Shown here: one piece after another, positions 52,779-60,579 of the stretch
How positions within the stretch are numbered: position 1 is the stretch's first letter
Layout: every line of letters begins with the position of its first letter
NCBI GenBank assembly: GCA_036656615.1
Contig: JAVXHY010000001.1
Span: 62,001-126,000, forward strand
Origin: CAUPWF01 sp036656615
GTDB lineage: Bacteria; Bacillota; Clostridia; Lachnospirales; Lachnospiraceae
Length of the DNA stretch: 64,000 nt
Direction of reading: 5' to 3'
Translations under genes and position numbers: made by a program
The notes under the pieces: model-generated
The model's input: the letters and a program-made list of their open reading frames with translations, nothing else
Told to the model about the DNA's origin: nothing
The model's database searches: none

Positions 52779-54545
52779 TTACACTGCAAACTGTGAACGG
52801 TACAATTGCTCATAGAACCCTTGTCCTTCCAATAATTCCTTATGAGTTCCCTGTTCCACAATATTTCCATCTTTTAATACCAAAATCAGATCTGCATTTT
52901 TAATGGTGGATAATCGATGGGCAATTACAAAGCTGGTTCGTCCCTCCATCGTTCTTTTCATTGCATCTTGAAGCAATTGTTCAATTCGGGTATCTACAGA
53001 AGAGGTTGCTTCATCTAGAATCATAATATCTGGATTTTTTAAAATTGCTCTAGCTATGGTGAGCAGCTGCTTCTCTCCCTGAGAGATATTGCCCCCTTCT
53101 TCATCAATAATCATATCATATCCCCCTGGAAGTGTTCGGATAAAGTGATGAACATTGGCTGCTTTTGCCGCTTCAATGACTTCATCTTTCCTGGCATTTT
53201 GCCGTCCGTACTTAATATTGTCATAAATACTGCCTTGAAATAACCAAGTATCCTGCAACACCATGCCGAACACAGAACGCAGTTCGCCACGTTTCATGTC
53301 CCTTATATCCACTCCATCTATTAGAATACTGCCCTGATCTACATCATAAAACCGCATTAACAGGTTGATTAACGTCGTTTTCCCTGCTCCAGTAGGACCT
53401 ACAATTGCTACCATTTGACCACGTTTTACCTCTACATGGAGTCTTTGAATCACCGGTGTTTCTCCATAACCAAAGCTTACATTTTGGAAGGTCACATCAC
53501 CGTGGACTTTGGGAAGTATCACCCCAGGTTCTGCCTCTTTGACTTCTTCCTCTTCCTGTAAGATTTCAACCAGTCGGTCCATTGCTGCAAATGCTGACTG
53601 AATCTGTGAAGACAACTGCGATACTTGTGATAAGGGGTCGTTAATCTGCCAGATATAACGAATGAATGCCTGTAGATTTCCAATGGTCATACCACCACCA
53701 ATGGCAAGGATTGCCCCAATCACACCAATGATTCCGATCATCAGATATGTGACTAGCGAAATAAGCGGGGACATAAGTGACGATAGAAATTGTGCCCGAA
53801 ATGCATGTTTGCGTAATCTTTCATTGATCTCACCAAATTCCTTCACCGACGACTGCTGTTTATTAAATAATAGAATTTCCTTAAATCCGGTATACATCTC
53901 TGTTACCATTCCATTAAGCTCTCCCACTGCATTTTGCTGTTCCTGAAACTGCTTCTGACTAATACGAACCACAAATCTTGAGATGATAAGACTGAATGGA
54001 ATAATAATCAGCACGATCAAAGCCATCACCGGCTGAATAGAAACCATCATGCCTATGGCAAAGCATAGAGTCAATATTCCACTGATCACCTGACTAAAAC
54101 TTTGCTGTAAGGCTCCGGAAATCGTATCGATATCATTCGTCACCCTGCTTAATACATCTCCAAAGCTATGGGTATCAAAATACCGAACTGGAAGTCTGCG
54201 TATTTTATTTTGCACTGCGTTTCTTAAGTCATGCATAGCATGTTGAATAGAATTCGTTAACCATGCAATTCCCATCATCTGGGCACCTGTTTTCATAAGA
54301 TAAATGACAAATAGAAGAATCAATATACGACTGACGGTGCCAAAATCAACTCTGGCTCCCGGTATCTTTTGCAATATAGCTACTGCATCTTTTGCAAGAC
54401 TGGTGGTAATAAGGCCTTCCACTCTTGGTGCCGTAGTCATAGCGGCAACCATAAGAACAATCATAAGGACCGCTCCTATAAACTGCCATTTGTAAGGAGT
54501 AATAAAGGGCTTTAGCATCTGTATATTCTTTGATTTTTTAAACAT
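52779..54545 (-). CDS. Heterodimeric ABC exporter, second half-transporter
   Basis: 588 residues from the ATG at 54545 with GAGGAGG 8 bases upstream. Six-helix membrane domain at about 15-310, then an ATPase domain with Walker A GPTGAGKTT (near 370), a degenerate signature NISQGEKQL and an intact Walker B with catalytic Glu (IMILDEATSSVD). The degenerate signature here and the degenerate Walker B Glu in the partner are the marks of an asymmetric heterodimer of the TM287/288 or BmrCD type. It overlaps the partner gene by 8 bp. Confidence 0.92.
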   Translation of the reverse strand: MFKKSKNIQMLKPFITPYKWQFIGAVLMIVLMVAAMTTAPRVEGLITTSLAKDAVAILQKIPGARVDFGTVSRILILLFVIYLMKTGAQMMGIAWLTNSIQHAMHDLRNAVQNKIRRLPVRYFDTHSFGDVLSRVTNDIDTISGALQQSFSQVISGILTLCFAIGMMVSIQPVMALIVLIIIPFSLIISRFVVRISQKQFQEQQNAVGELNGMVTEMYTGFKEILLFNKQQSSVKEFGEINERLRKHAFRAQFLSSLMSPLISLVTYLMIGIIGVIGAILAIGGGMTIGNLQAFIRYIWQINDPLSQVSQLSSQIQSAFAAMDRLVEILQEEEEVKEAEPGVILPKVHGDVTFQNVSFGYGETPVIQRLHVEVKRGQMVAIVGPTGAGKTTLINLLMRFYDVDQGSILIDGVDIRDMKRGELRSVFGMVLQDTWLFQGSIYDNIKYGRQNARKDEVIEAAKAANVHHFIRTLPGGYDMIIDEEGGNISQGEKQLLTIARAILKNPDIMILDEATSSVDTRIEQLLQDAMKRTMEGRTSFVIAHRLSTIKNADLILVLKDGNIVEQGTHKELLEGQGFYEQLYRSQFAV

Positions 54546-56268
54546 GTGCCAGTTCCTCCTCACTGAATTGAGATGCTGCTATTTCATGATAAATAGAACA
54601 GCTGTTCAAAAGTTCCTGATGTGTTCCGCTTCCTACGATATTCCCTTCATGCAGTACAATAATCCGATCTGCATCCATAATACTTGCAATACGCTGTGCT
54701 ACAATTAGCACCAGGGCATCCTTGGTCTTTTTCTTTAATTCTTGGCGAAGAGCTGCATCTGTTTTAAAATCCAATGCTGAAAAAGAATCATCAAAGATAT
54801 AGATTTTCGGTTTTTTTGCTAATGCACGAGCGATGGACAGCCTCTGCTTTTGCCCACCGGATACATTCGTGGCATTCTCTGTTATTTTCTCTTCAAATCC
54901 ACCCTTTTCCATAATAAAATCGTAGGCCTGTGCTGTCTTAGCGGCATCCTTTACTTCATCCATAGAAAGATTCGGGTTACCAAATCGGATGCTATCTGCA
55001 ATCGTTCCACGAAATAATTGAGCCTTTTGAGGGATGAATCCTATTTGATCACGAAGCGAATGAATCTCATATTCCTTAATATCAACACCATTAATTTGAA
55101 TGCTTCCGCTGCTTACATCATATGCTCTTGGAATCAAATTAATCAGGGTACTTTTACCAGAACCTGTGCTTCCAATAAATGCCACCGTTTCTCCCTTTCT
55201 TGCACAAAAAGAAACATCCTTTAAGACCGCCTCTTCTCCATCTGGATACACAAAGGTCACATGTTCACAATTGATTTCTTCTATTTCGCCGGACAGGATC
55301 ATTCCGTCCTTTTGATTGACAACTAAGACCTGCTTTTTTATGACTTGCTCAATTCTCCTAGCACTCACTCTTGCCTTTGGATACATCATAAATACAAGAC
55401 AAAAAAGCATAACGGAAAACATGGCATGGAATAGATAATCCATAAATGCCACTAATTTCCCGATTTCTAACTGGCTATGGTCAATCATCTGGGCAGCAAC
55501 CCAGAAGATGCACATTCCTGCAATATTCATGACCATAAAGAAAATCGGCTGCGTCATGGACATCAGCTTGAAAAGCTTCTTCGAATCATTCATATATAGA
55601 TTATTGGATTCATCAAATCGGCTCTGTTCATAACCGTCGTTATTAAAAGCACGTATCACTCTGATTCCACTTAGATTCTCTTTCGATACCCGATTAATGG
55701 ATTCCATGGAGCGTTGCTGATGTTCACTTAACGGTTCTGAAATCTTGGCCACTACAATCACACCAATAATAATCAAAGGTATGGTAGAAAGAATAATCAA
55801 AGACAAGGGCAGCGATGTTTTGAAAACCAAGGTAAAACTCACCAAAATCATAGCCGGAGTCAATAGAGCCGTACGAAATAACACATTCATGAATTGCTGA
55901 ATCTGAAAGGCATCATTATTGGTTCTTGTAATTAAAGATGCGGCTCCAAAATACTGATATTCATTATGGGAAAATTGCTGTACATGATGAAACATTTCAT
56001 TTCTAATATCTCTGGTAATAGCAGTAGAAAGATACGCACAGCAGTATCCCATGAGAATAGTCCCCAATACTCCAATGACTGAAATCAGAGCAATCACACC
56101 ACCCATTTTCATGATATAGTCTTTCTTCCCTTGTGCCACACCTTGATCAATCATAAACGCAATGATTGTAGGTATACCAAGTTCTACCAACACGAAACCA
56201 AAAGCTGAAATAATGTTCAATAAGAACATCATTTTATAATTTTTTAAATACTTTAGAATTAACTTCAC
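54538..56268 (-). CDS. Heterodimeric ABC exporter, first half-transporter
   Basis: 576 residues. Membrane domain at about 10-305, ATPase domain with Walker A GSTGSGKST (near 362) and canonical signature NVSGGQKQRLS. The Walker B reads IYIFDDSFSALD, with Asp where the catalytic Glu belongs, so this subunit forms the degenerate site and the partner hydrolyses ATP. Such pairs export drugs or peptides. It starts 27 bp after the MerR-family regulator gene, which probably controls it. Confidence 0.92.
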   Translation of the reverse strand: MKLILKYLKNYKMMFLLNIISAFGFVLVELGIPTIIAFMIDQGVAQGKKDYIMKMGGVIALISVIGVLGTILMGYCCAYLSTAITRDIRNEMFHHVQQFSHNEYQYFGAASLITRTNNDAFQIQQFMNVLFRTALLTPAMILVSFTLVFKTSLPLSLIILSTIPLIIIGVIVVAKISEPLSEHQQRSMESINRVSKENLSGIRVIRAFNNDGYEQSRFDESNNLYMNDSKKLFKLMSMTQPIFFMVMNIAGMCIFWVAAQMIDHSQLEIGKLVAFMDYLFHAMFSVMLFCLVFMMYPKARVSARRIEQVIKKQVLVVNQKDGMILSGEIEEINCEHVTFVYPDGEEAVLKDVSFCARKGETVAFIGSTGSGKSTLINLIPRAYDVSSGSIQINGVDIKEYEIHSLRDQIGFIPQKAQLFRGTIADSIRFGNPNLSMDEVKDAAKTAQAYDFIMEKGGFEEKITENATNVSGGQKQRLSIARALAKKPKIYIFDDSFSALDFKTDAALRQELKKKTKDALVLIVAQRIASIMDADRIIVLHEGNIVGSGTHQELLNSCSIYHEIAASQFSEEELAHV

Positions 56269-56295
56269 GGTATTGCTCCTTTTTACTTTTGTATC

Positions 56296-57120
56296 TTATG
56301 ATATTTGTTTCCGGATTGAGATTTGAATTTCCGTAACATAATCTTCTTTATTCTTCGAGGTAAGGCTGTCAAGCACACAGTATTCATAAGAATATCTATA
56401 TGGCTGAAATCCTGCATCTGCCACTACTTCTAATATCTTTTTATAGGTTGTCCCCACTTCCTGATAGGGTCCTGTATGATATCCACGTACATAATATCCT
56501 TTTGGCTTTTGATAGAACCCTTCCTGATGCTCTTTTACTTCTACTGGAACAAACGCATAATCCGCACAAGTATATGTTTCATCAAAAAGATTTTCTACCG
56601 GAATCATTGCCCCTATTTGATAGAAATAAGCATAACCATTCTTTTCTGCCTGATTAAGCAAATGCTTGAGTGCTATGTCAAGCTGTAACAATCCATTCGG
56701 ACGTTTCACTGGCTCTAAAGCCAGATACTGATGCTCTTTCGACTCATAAATAATAATTTTATCCTCATCGGAACAATAATTCTCTAATCCCTGGATTTTA
56801 CGTTTCAGCCTTTTGGATACCAGTTCCAAGTGATTGATTTTCTCATTGTTTTTGATGAATTGCTCCTTTAAAAGCGCAAGTGTACTTTGCACATTCCGTT
56901 CACTCATATATACCTTGATTTCATTTAAAGATAAGCCCATCTCCTTCAAGATAAGTATACTATCTAGAATCTCTAGCTGATCCACGGTATAGTACCGATA
57001 GCCGTTGGTTTCATCTACAATATTTGGTTTAAATACATCTTTTTTATCATAAAAAATTAAGGTCTGCTTGGATAAATGATTCAATTTCGCAAGTTCTCCA
57101 ATTGTAAAACGTGTATGCAT
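56296..57120 (-). CDS. MerR-family regulator with GyrI-like effector domain
   Basis: 274 residues. The N-terminal helix-turn-helix (FTIGELAKLNHLSKQTLIFYDKKDVFKP) and the NGYRYYTVDQLEILDSILILKEMGLSLNEI segment define MerR. A coiled-coil dimer helix follows at about 80-118. Residues about 125-270 form a BmrR-type drug-binding GyrI-like domain (PKGYYVRGYHTGPYQEVGTTYKKI). By analogy to BmrR it senses hydrophobic compounds and activates the ABC exporter downstream. AAAGGTG precedes the ATG. It lies 31 bp after the DUF134 gene on the same strand, but likely forms its own unit with the exporter. Confidence 0.9.
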   Translation of the reverse strand: MHTRFTIGELAKLNHLSKQTLIFYDKKDVFKPNIVDETNGYRYYTVDQLEILDSILILKEMGLSLNEIKVYMSERNVQSTLALLKEQFIKNNEKINHLELVSKRLKRKIQGLENYCSDEDKIIIYESKEHQYLALEPVKRPNGLLQLDIALKHLLNQAEKNGYAYFYQIGAMIPVENLFDETYTCADYAFVPVEVKEHQEGFYQKPKGYYVRGYHTGPYQEVGTTYKKILEVVADAGFQPYRYSYEYCVLDSLTSKNKEDYVTEIQISIRKQIS

Positions 57121-57151
57121 AACTGCACCTTTCCTTCCCTTTCATACAAAA

Positions 57152-57526
57152 TCAATTGCATTTAAAATAATCACTTTCACAGGAACATTTTTCACATTTT
57201 CGATTACCACAATTCTTCCCGCAGCATTTTAAGGAATGAGTGCAAATATCATAATTTCCTCCTACAATAACCAGCCTTTTTCCATTTACTAAGGCATCTG
57301 CTATTTTGGTCCTGGCCACATCATATATAGACTGAACCGTAGTACGAGCCACATTCATTTGCAATGCACATTCATTTTGATTAAATCCAAGATAATCAAT
57401 CAATCGAATCACTTCATATTCATCAATGGCCATTTCAATACTTTCTAATTTATCACTGGTACAAGGTGCAAAGACTTTTGTCTTTGGCAACTCACAAATG
57501 CGTCTTTTCTTGATCGGTCTGCCCAT
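57152..57526 (-). CDS. DUF134 regulator with cysteine-rich tail
   Basis: 124 residues from the ATG at 57526 (MGRPIKKRRI) with AGAGAGG upstream. The DUF134 core predicts a sigma-like helix-turn-helix (AIDEYEVIRLIDYLGFNQNECALQMNVARTTVQSIYDVAR). The last 30 residues hold eight or nine cysteines (CCGKNCGNRKCEKCSC), enough for an iron-sulfur or metal site; DUF134 proteins often lack so long a tail. It is divergent from the NifX/MinD operon and separated from it by two TGACAT palindromes, so autoregulation and control of that operon are likely (inference). Confidence 0.85.
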   Translation of the reverse strand: MGRPIKKRRICELPKTKVFAPCTSDKLESIEMAIDEYEVIRLIDYLGFNQNECALQMNVARTTVQSIYDVARTKIADALVNGKRLVIVGGNYDICTHSLKCCGKNCGNRKCEKCSCESDYFKCN

Positions 57527-57560
57527 ATAAGTGCCTCTCTTTCTTCTATATATTTGTTTT

Positions 57561-57589
57561 AGTGTACTCAAATTTTCCTTAGATGTCAA
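57561..57589 (-). promoter_or_regulatory. Promoter of the DUF134 gene
   Basis: TTGACA (57589-57584), 17 bases, TACACT (57566-57561) on the minus strand. The -35 is one arm of the palindrome at 57582-57603. Confidence 0.5.
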
Positions 57590-57603
57590 ACCTTATTGAC
57601 ATC
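57582..57603. promoter_or_regulatory. Palindrome carrying both divergent -35 boxes
   Basis: Perfect inverted repeat GATGTCAA-N6-TTGACATC. The right arm contains TTGACA of the rightward NifX-operon promoter, the left arm the TTGACA of the leftward DUF134 promoter. A protein bound here would block or guide both. Confidence 0.7.
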
Positions 57604-57624
57604 TGATAAAAGCAGTGCTATTAT
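57596..57624 (+). promoter_or_regulatory. Promoter of the NifX/MinD operon
   Basis: TTGACA (57596-57601), 17 bases, TATTAT (57619-57624). Confidence 0.65.
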
Positions 57625-57634
57625 AATTAATAAC

Positions 57635-57646
57635 TGACATATGTCA
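57635..57646. promoter_or_regulatory. Second TGACAT palindrome, near the operon start point
   Basis: Perfect 12-bp palindrome TGACATATGTCA just after the expected transcription start of the NifX operon. It shares the TGACAT half-site with the palindrome at 57582-57603, suggesting a second operator for the same regulator. Confidence 0.55.
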
Positions 57647-57685
57647 TCAACTAATTTAAACTATTTTACAAGAAGGGAGTCCATT

Positions 57686-58048
57686 ATGAAAATTGCAATT
57701 CCTGTAGATGAAAAAAGTATGCTATCTACTGTATGTGTATCTTTTGGCAGAACACCTTATTTTTTATTTTATAACACAGATACAAAAGAAGCTGAATTTT
57801 TCGACAACAGTGCAATCAGTGCACAAGGTGGTGCTGGTATTAAGGCTGCTCAAAAAATCGTTGATGAAAAATCTCAGGCTTTATTGACCATTCGCTGTGG
57901 TGAAAATGCAGCGGAAGTACTACATGGGGCTGAGATTAAGATCTACAAAACTAAGTATCCAACTGCACAGGAAAACATCACTGCTTTTGAGAACCAGGAA
58001 CTTCATATTTTAACGGAAATCCATGCTGGATTCCATAACCAAGGGTAA
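57686..58048 (+). CDS. NifX/NifB-C-terminal-like (dinitrogenase iron-molybdenum cofactor family) protein
   Basis: 120 residues from the ATG at 57686 with AAGGGAG 6 bases upstream. The small RNase H-like fold begins MKIAIPVDEK and includes SFGRTPYFLFYNTDT and NSAISAQGGAGIKAAQKIV. The family binds iron-sulfur or iron-molybdenum clusters; outside nitrogen fixers it occurs with DUF134 and MinD-like proteins. It is the first gene of a four-gene operon in which two such proteins flank two ATPases. No nif genes are present, so nitrogen fixation is not implied. Confidence 0.88.
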   Translation: MKIAIPVDEKSMLSTVCVSFGRTPYFLFYNTDTKEAEFFDNSAISAQGGAGIKAAQKIVDEKSQALLTIRCGENAAEVLHGAEIKIYKTKYPTAQENITAFENQELHILTEIHAGFHNQG

Positions 58049-58053
58049 CGCTT

Positions 58054-58890
58054 ATGAAAATTGCCGTATTAAGTGGAAAAGGTGGAACCGGAAAGACTTT
58101 TGTATCTGTTAATCTCGCTGCCTGTGCCCCATCAGCCCTTTATCTGGATTGTGATGTGGAAGAACCAAATGGTCACTTATTTTTAAAACCAGAGCACATA
58201 GAAACAGAAACAATCCATACCTTACTTCCAAAGTTCGACGAAACAAAATGTACACACTGTCGAAAATGCATTGATATCTGCCGTTTTAATGCCCTTGCTT
58301 TCCTTGGCAATACTCCCAGGTTATTTCCTGATGTATGTCACTCTTGTGGTGGCTGTGCCTTGATTTGTCCAAGTCATGCCGTACATGAATTCAAACATCC
58401 AATCGGTATGATAGAATGTGGAGTTCACAAACACGTACAGACTGTAACCGGTATATTAAATATTGGTGAAGCCTCCGGCGTCCCAATCATCCAAGCAGTT
58501 CTAGATAAAATAACTTCTCAAGAGCTTGTTATTATTGACTGTCCTCCCGGAAGTGCCTGCACAGTAATGGCAAGTATTGAGGAGGCAGACTACTGCATCT
58601 TGGTTGCTGAACCCACTTCTTTTGGATTACACAATCTGAATATGGTTTATGAACTGGTAAGCCTGTTGAAAAAGCCCTGTGGTATTATCCTCAATAAAAC
58701 AGAAGCTCTGCACACACCTATAGATGACTTTTGTACCACGCATCAGCTGCCTATTCTTGGTCGTATTCCTTATCGTGAGCATTTGGCCTTGCTTGGTGCA
58801 AAAGCACAAATTGCCAGTGAATTGGATGCATCGTATCAGCTAATATTTAAACAGCTCCTTCAGGCAGTCCAAAGGGAGGTGACCCATTGA
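58054..58890 (+). CDS. MinD-superfamily P-loop ATPase with inserted ferredoxin domain (1)
   Basis: 278 residues. Deviant Walker A GKGGTGKT at 8-15. A two-cluster ferredoxin insert follows at about 62-120 (CTHCRKCIDICRFNAL, CHSCGGCALICPSHAV), then the second half with IDCPPGSACTVMAS and LVAEPTSFG. This group is related to Mrp/Nbp35 and is thought to handle iron-sulfur clusters. The start is 6 bp after the NifX-like gene, and the stop overlaps the next gene's TTG start by 4 bases. Confidence 0.9.
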   Translation: MKIAVLSGKGGTGKTFVSVNLAACAPSALYLDCDVEEPNGHLFLKPEHIETETIHTLLPKFDETKCTHCRKCIDICRFNALAFLGNTPRLFPDVCHSCGGCALICPSHAVHEFKHPIGMIECGVHKHVQTVTGILNIGEASGVPIIQAVLDKITSQELVIIDCPPGSACTVMASIEEADYCILVAEPTSFGLHNLNMVYELVSLLKKPCGIILNKTEALHTPIDDFCTTHQLPILGRIPYREHLALLGAKAQIASELDASYQLIFKQLLQAVQREVTH

Positions 58891-59756
58891 AAAAGCTTTT
58901 AATTCTAAGCGGGAAAGGTGGAACCGGAAAAACTACCACTGCTGCTGCTTTTATTGCATTTGCCGAGGCAAAAGCATTCGCTGACTGCGATGTAGATGCA
59001 CCGAATCTACATCTTATATCTCATGTAAATGGCAGCTGTCAAAAAAACGATTACTACGGATCTCAGAAAGCAAAGATAGATAAAACTAAATGCACAAATT
59101 GTGGGATTTGTCTTAACAATTGTCGTTTTGATGCCATTCGCCTAATTGAAGATCATTATCAAGTCAATGAATTTGCTTGTGAAGGATGTGGCGTATGTGC
59201 CGCCACCTGTCCAGCAAATGCAGCGATCTTGGAAGCAGATATTGCAGGCGAATTATTACGGTACCAAGGTCAGCAGGTATTTTCTACTGCCACACTAAAA
59301 ATGGGTCGGGGAAACTCGGGGAAATTAGTTACCGAAGTGAAAAAAGCACTCAACGACCAAGCTGCCAAGCTTGCAATCATAGATGGTTCACCTGGCATTG
59401 GATGTCCGGTCATTGCATCTATTAGTGGTGTAGATTTGGTTCTCATTGTAACGGAACCATCCTTATCCGGAATCAGTGATTTAAAACGAGTATGGAAAAC
59501 CGCCTCTAATTTTGGCACCCAAACTGCTGTATGTATCAATAAATCAGATACCTGTCCGGAAAATACCGAAGCAATCATAACCTTTTGCAGCATGAATCAG
59601 ATTCCATTTGTAGGTTGTATTCCATATGACAGACATGTTTCAGAAGCCATTAATTTAGGATACAGTATTGCAGAAACAAATTGTCCTGCATGCACTGCTT
59701 TAAAGAAGGTATTTCACCAAACGATGTCCCTTATAGATACAACAAAATCAAATTGA
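58887..59756 (+). CDS. MinD-superfamily P-loop ATPase with inserted ferredoxin domain (2)
   Basis: 289 residues, starting at a TTG with GGGAGG 7 bases upstream. Walker A GKGGTGKTTT at 8-17, ferredoxin insert CTNCGICLNNCRFDAI and CEGCGVCAATCPANAA at about 70-115, then DGSPGIGCPVIAS and IVTEPSLSG. It is a paralogue of the preceding protein and the two probably form a heterodimer. The last part holds a further Cys pair (NCPACTA) near 270. Confidence 0.9.
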   Translation: MKKLLILSGKGGTGKTTTAAAFIAFAEAKAFADCDVDAPNLHLISHVNGSCQKNDYYGSQKAKIDKTKCTNCGICLNNCRFDAIRLIEDHYQVNEFACEGCGVCAATCPANAAILEADIAGELLRYQGQQVFSTATLKMGRGNSGKLVTEVKKALNDQAAKLAIIDGSPGIGCPVIASISGVDLVLIVTEPSLSGISDLKRVWKTASNFGTQTAVCINKSDTCPENTEAIITFCSMNQIPFVGCIPYDRHVSEAINLGYSIAETNCPACTALKKVFHQTMSLIDTTKSN

Positions 59757-59804
59757 TATTTTGTAATTGTAACCCGTAAATAATTCATAAATAGGAGAAT
59801 GCAT

Positions 59805-60164
59805 ATGAAAATTGCAGTAGCAAGTATGGAAAATTTAGTGGCTGGACATTTTGGTCACTGCGAGAACTTTAATATTTTTGACACAGAAAATGGCGTAATC
59901 AAAAGTACATCTAGTATTCCAAACCCTGGGCACAAGCCAGGATTTCTTCCCAACTTTCTAGGGGATATGGGTGTCAATGTTATTATTTCCGGCGGTATGG
60001 GTGGTGGTGCCATTGATATTTTTAACCAGCGAAATATTGAAGTGATCGTTGGAGCATCTGGAATGGCTCAAGCAGCCGCAGAAAGTTATCTTGCCGGAAG
60101 TTTGAAATCCACTGGTTCTGTCTGTCATGAACATGAACATGCAGATGAATGCGGCGGACATTAA
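59805..60164 (+). CDS. NifX/NifB-C-terminal-like protein (2)
   Basis: 119 residues from the ATG at 59805; the ATG at 59799 abuts the AGGAGA site and is less likely. MKIAVASMENLVAGHFGHCENFNIF has the family's GHFGHC metal-binding motif. GGMGGGAIDIFNQRNIEVIVGASG follows, and the tail is His/Cys-rich (CHEHEHADECGGH), probably metal binding. It ends the operon, followed by a strong terminator. The tail suggests cluster or metal storage or transfer (inference). Confidence 0.88.
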   Translation: MKIAVASMENLVAGHFGHCENFNIFDTENGVIKSTSSIPNPGHKPGFLPNFLGDMGVNVIISGGMGGGAIDIFNQRNIEVIVGASGMAQAAAESYLAGSLKSTGSVCHEHEHADECGGH

Positions 60165-60175
60165 GCAGCATCCGC

Positions 60176-60218
60176 AAAGAAAAGCAACACCTCATCATGT
60201 GCTGCTTTTCTTTTTTTT
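60176..60218. terminator. Terminator after the NifX/MinD operon
   Basis: A 15-bp stem with one mismatch (60176-60190 with 60199-60213), 8-base loop and eight T on the plus strand. It reaches the stop of the convergent cupin gene and may serve it too. Confidence 0.85.
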
Positions 60219-60543
60219 ATTCTTTTTCCACTAACATCCAAAGGAGCTTGCAATCCTCATCTGAATCATTGAAGCTTCTATGCTCTTGCCCACTTGGTAT
60301 AAATCCTGCCATTCCTTCACTCATTTCACATATTTCTTGGTTACTTTCACATTTGACACTTCCCTCTAGTATATAAGAATATTCATCACCTGAATGAGAC
60401 GCCCATGGCACTACTGTTCCCGGTGGAAATACCGCATGACCCATAGATACTCGATTTCCTTCCGCTTTCCCGAAAAAATCACTCATTACAACACCATCCG
60501 CTCTCTTGATGGAACCTACCGTTTCTAAAGCTTTTACTTTCAT
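60217..60543 (-). CDS. Small cupin-domain protein
   Basis: 108 residues, one cupin barrel. Motif 1 is PWASHSGDEYSYILEGSV (about 46-63), lacking the first His of the usual H-x-H pair. Motif 2 is PSGQEHRSF with a single His. A full metal site may be incomplete. Its role is unknown. AAAGGAG precedes the start. It lies 36 bp after the hydantoinase B gene and is probably the last gene of that operon. Confidence 0.82.
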   Translation of the reverse strand: MKVKALETVGSIKRADGVVMSDFFGKAEGNRVSMGHAVFPPGTVVPWASHSGDEYSYILEGSVKCESNQEICEMSEGMAGFIPSGQEHRSFNDSDEDCKLLWMLVEKE

Positions 60544-60579
60544 ATGCCACTCCTTTCACCCAACTTACTGCCACTAATC

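Noticed and set aside
57686..60164. Nitrogen fixation genes
   Set aside because: NifX-like and MinD-like proteins occur widely in non-fixing anaerobes, and no nifH, D, K, E, N or full-length nifB is present.
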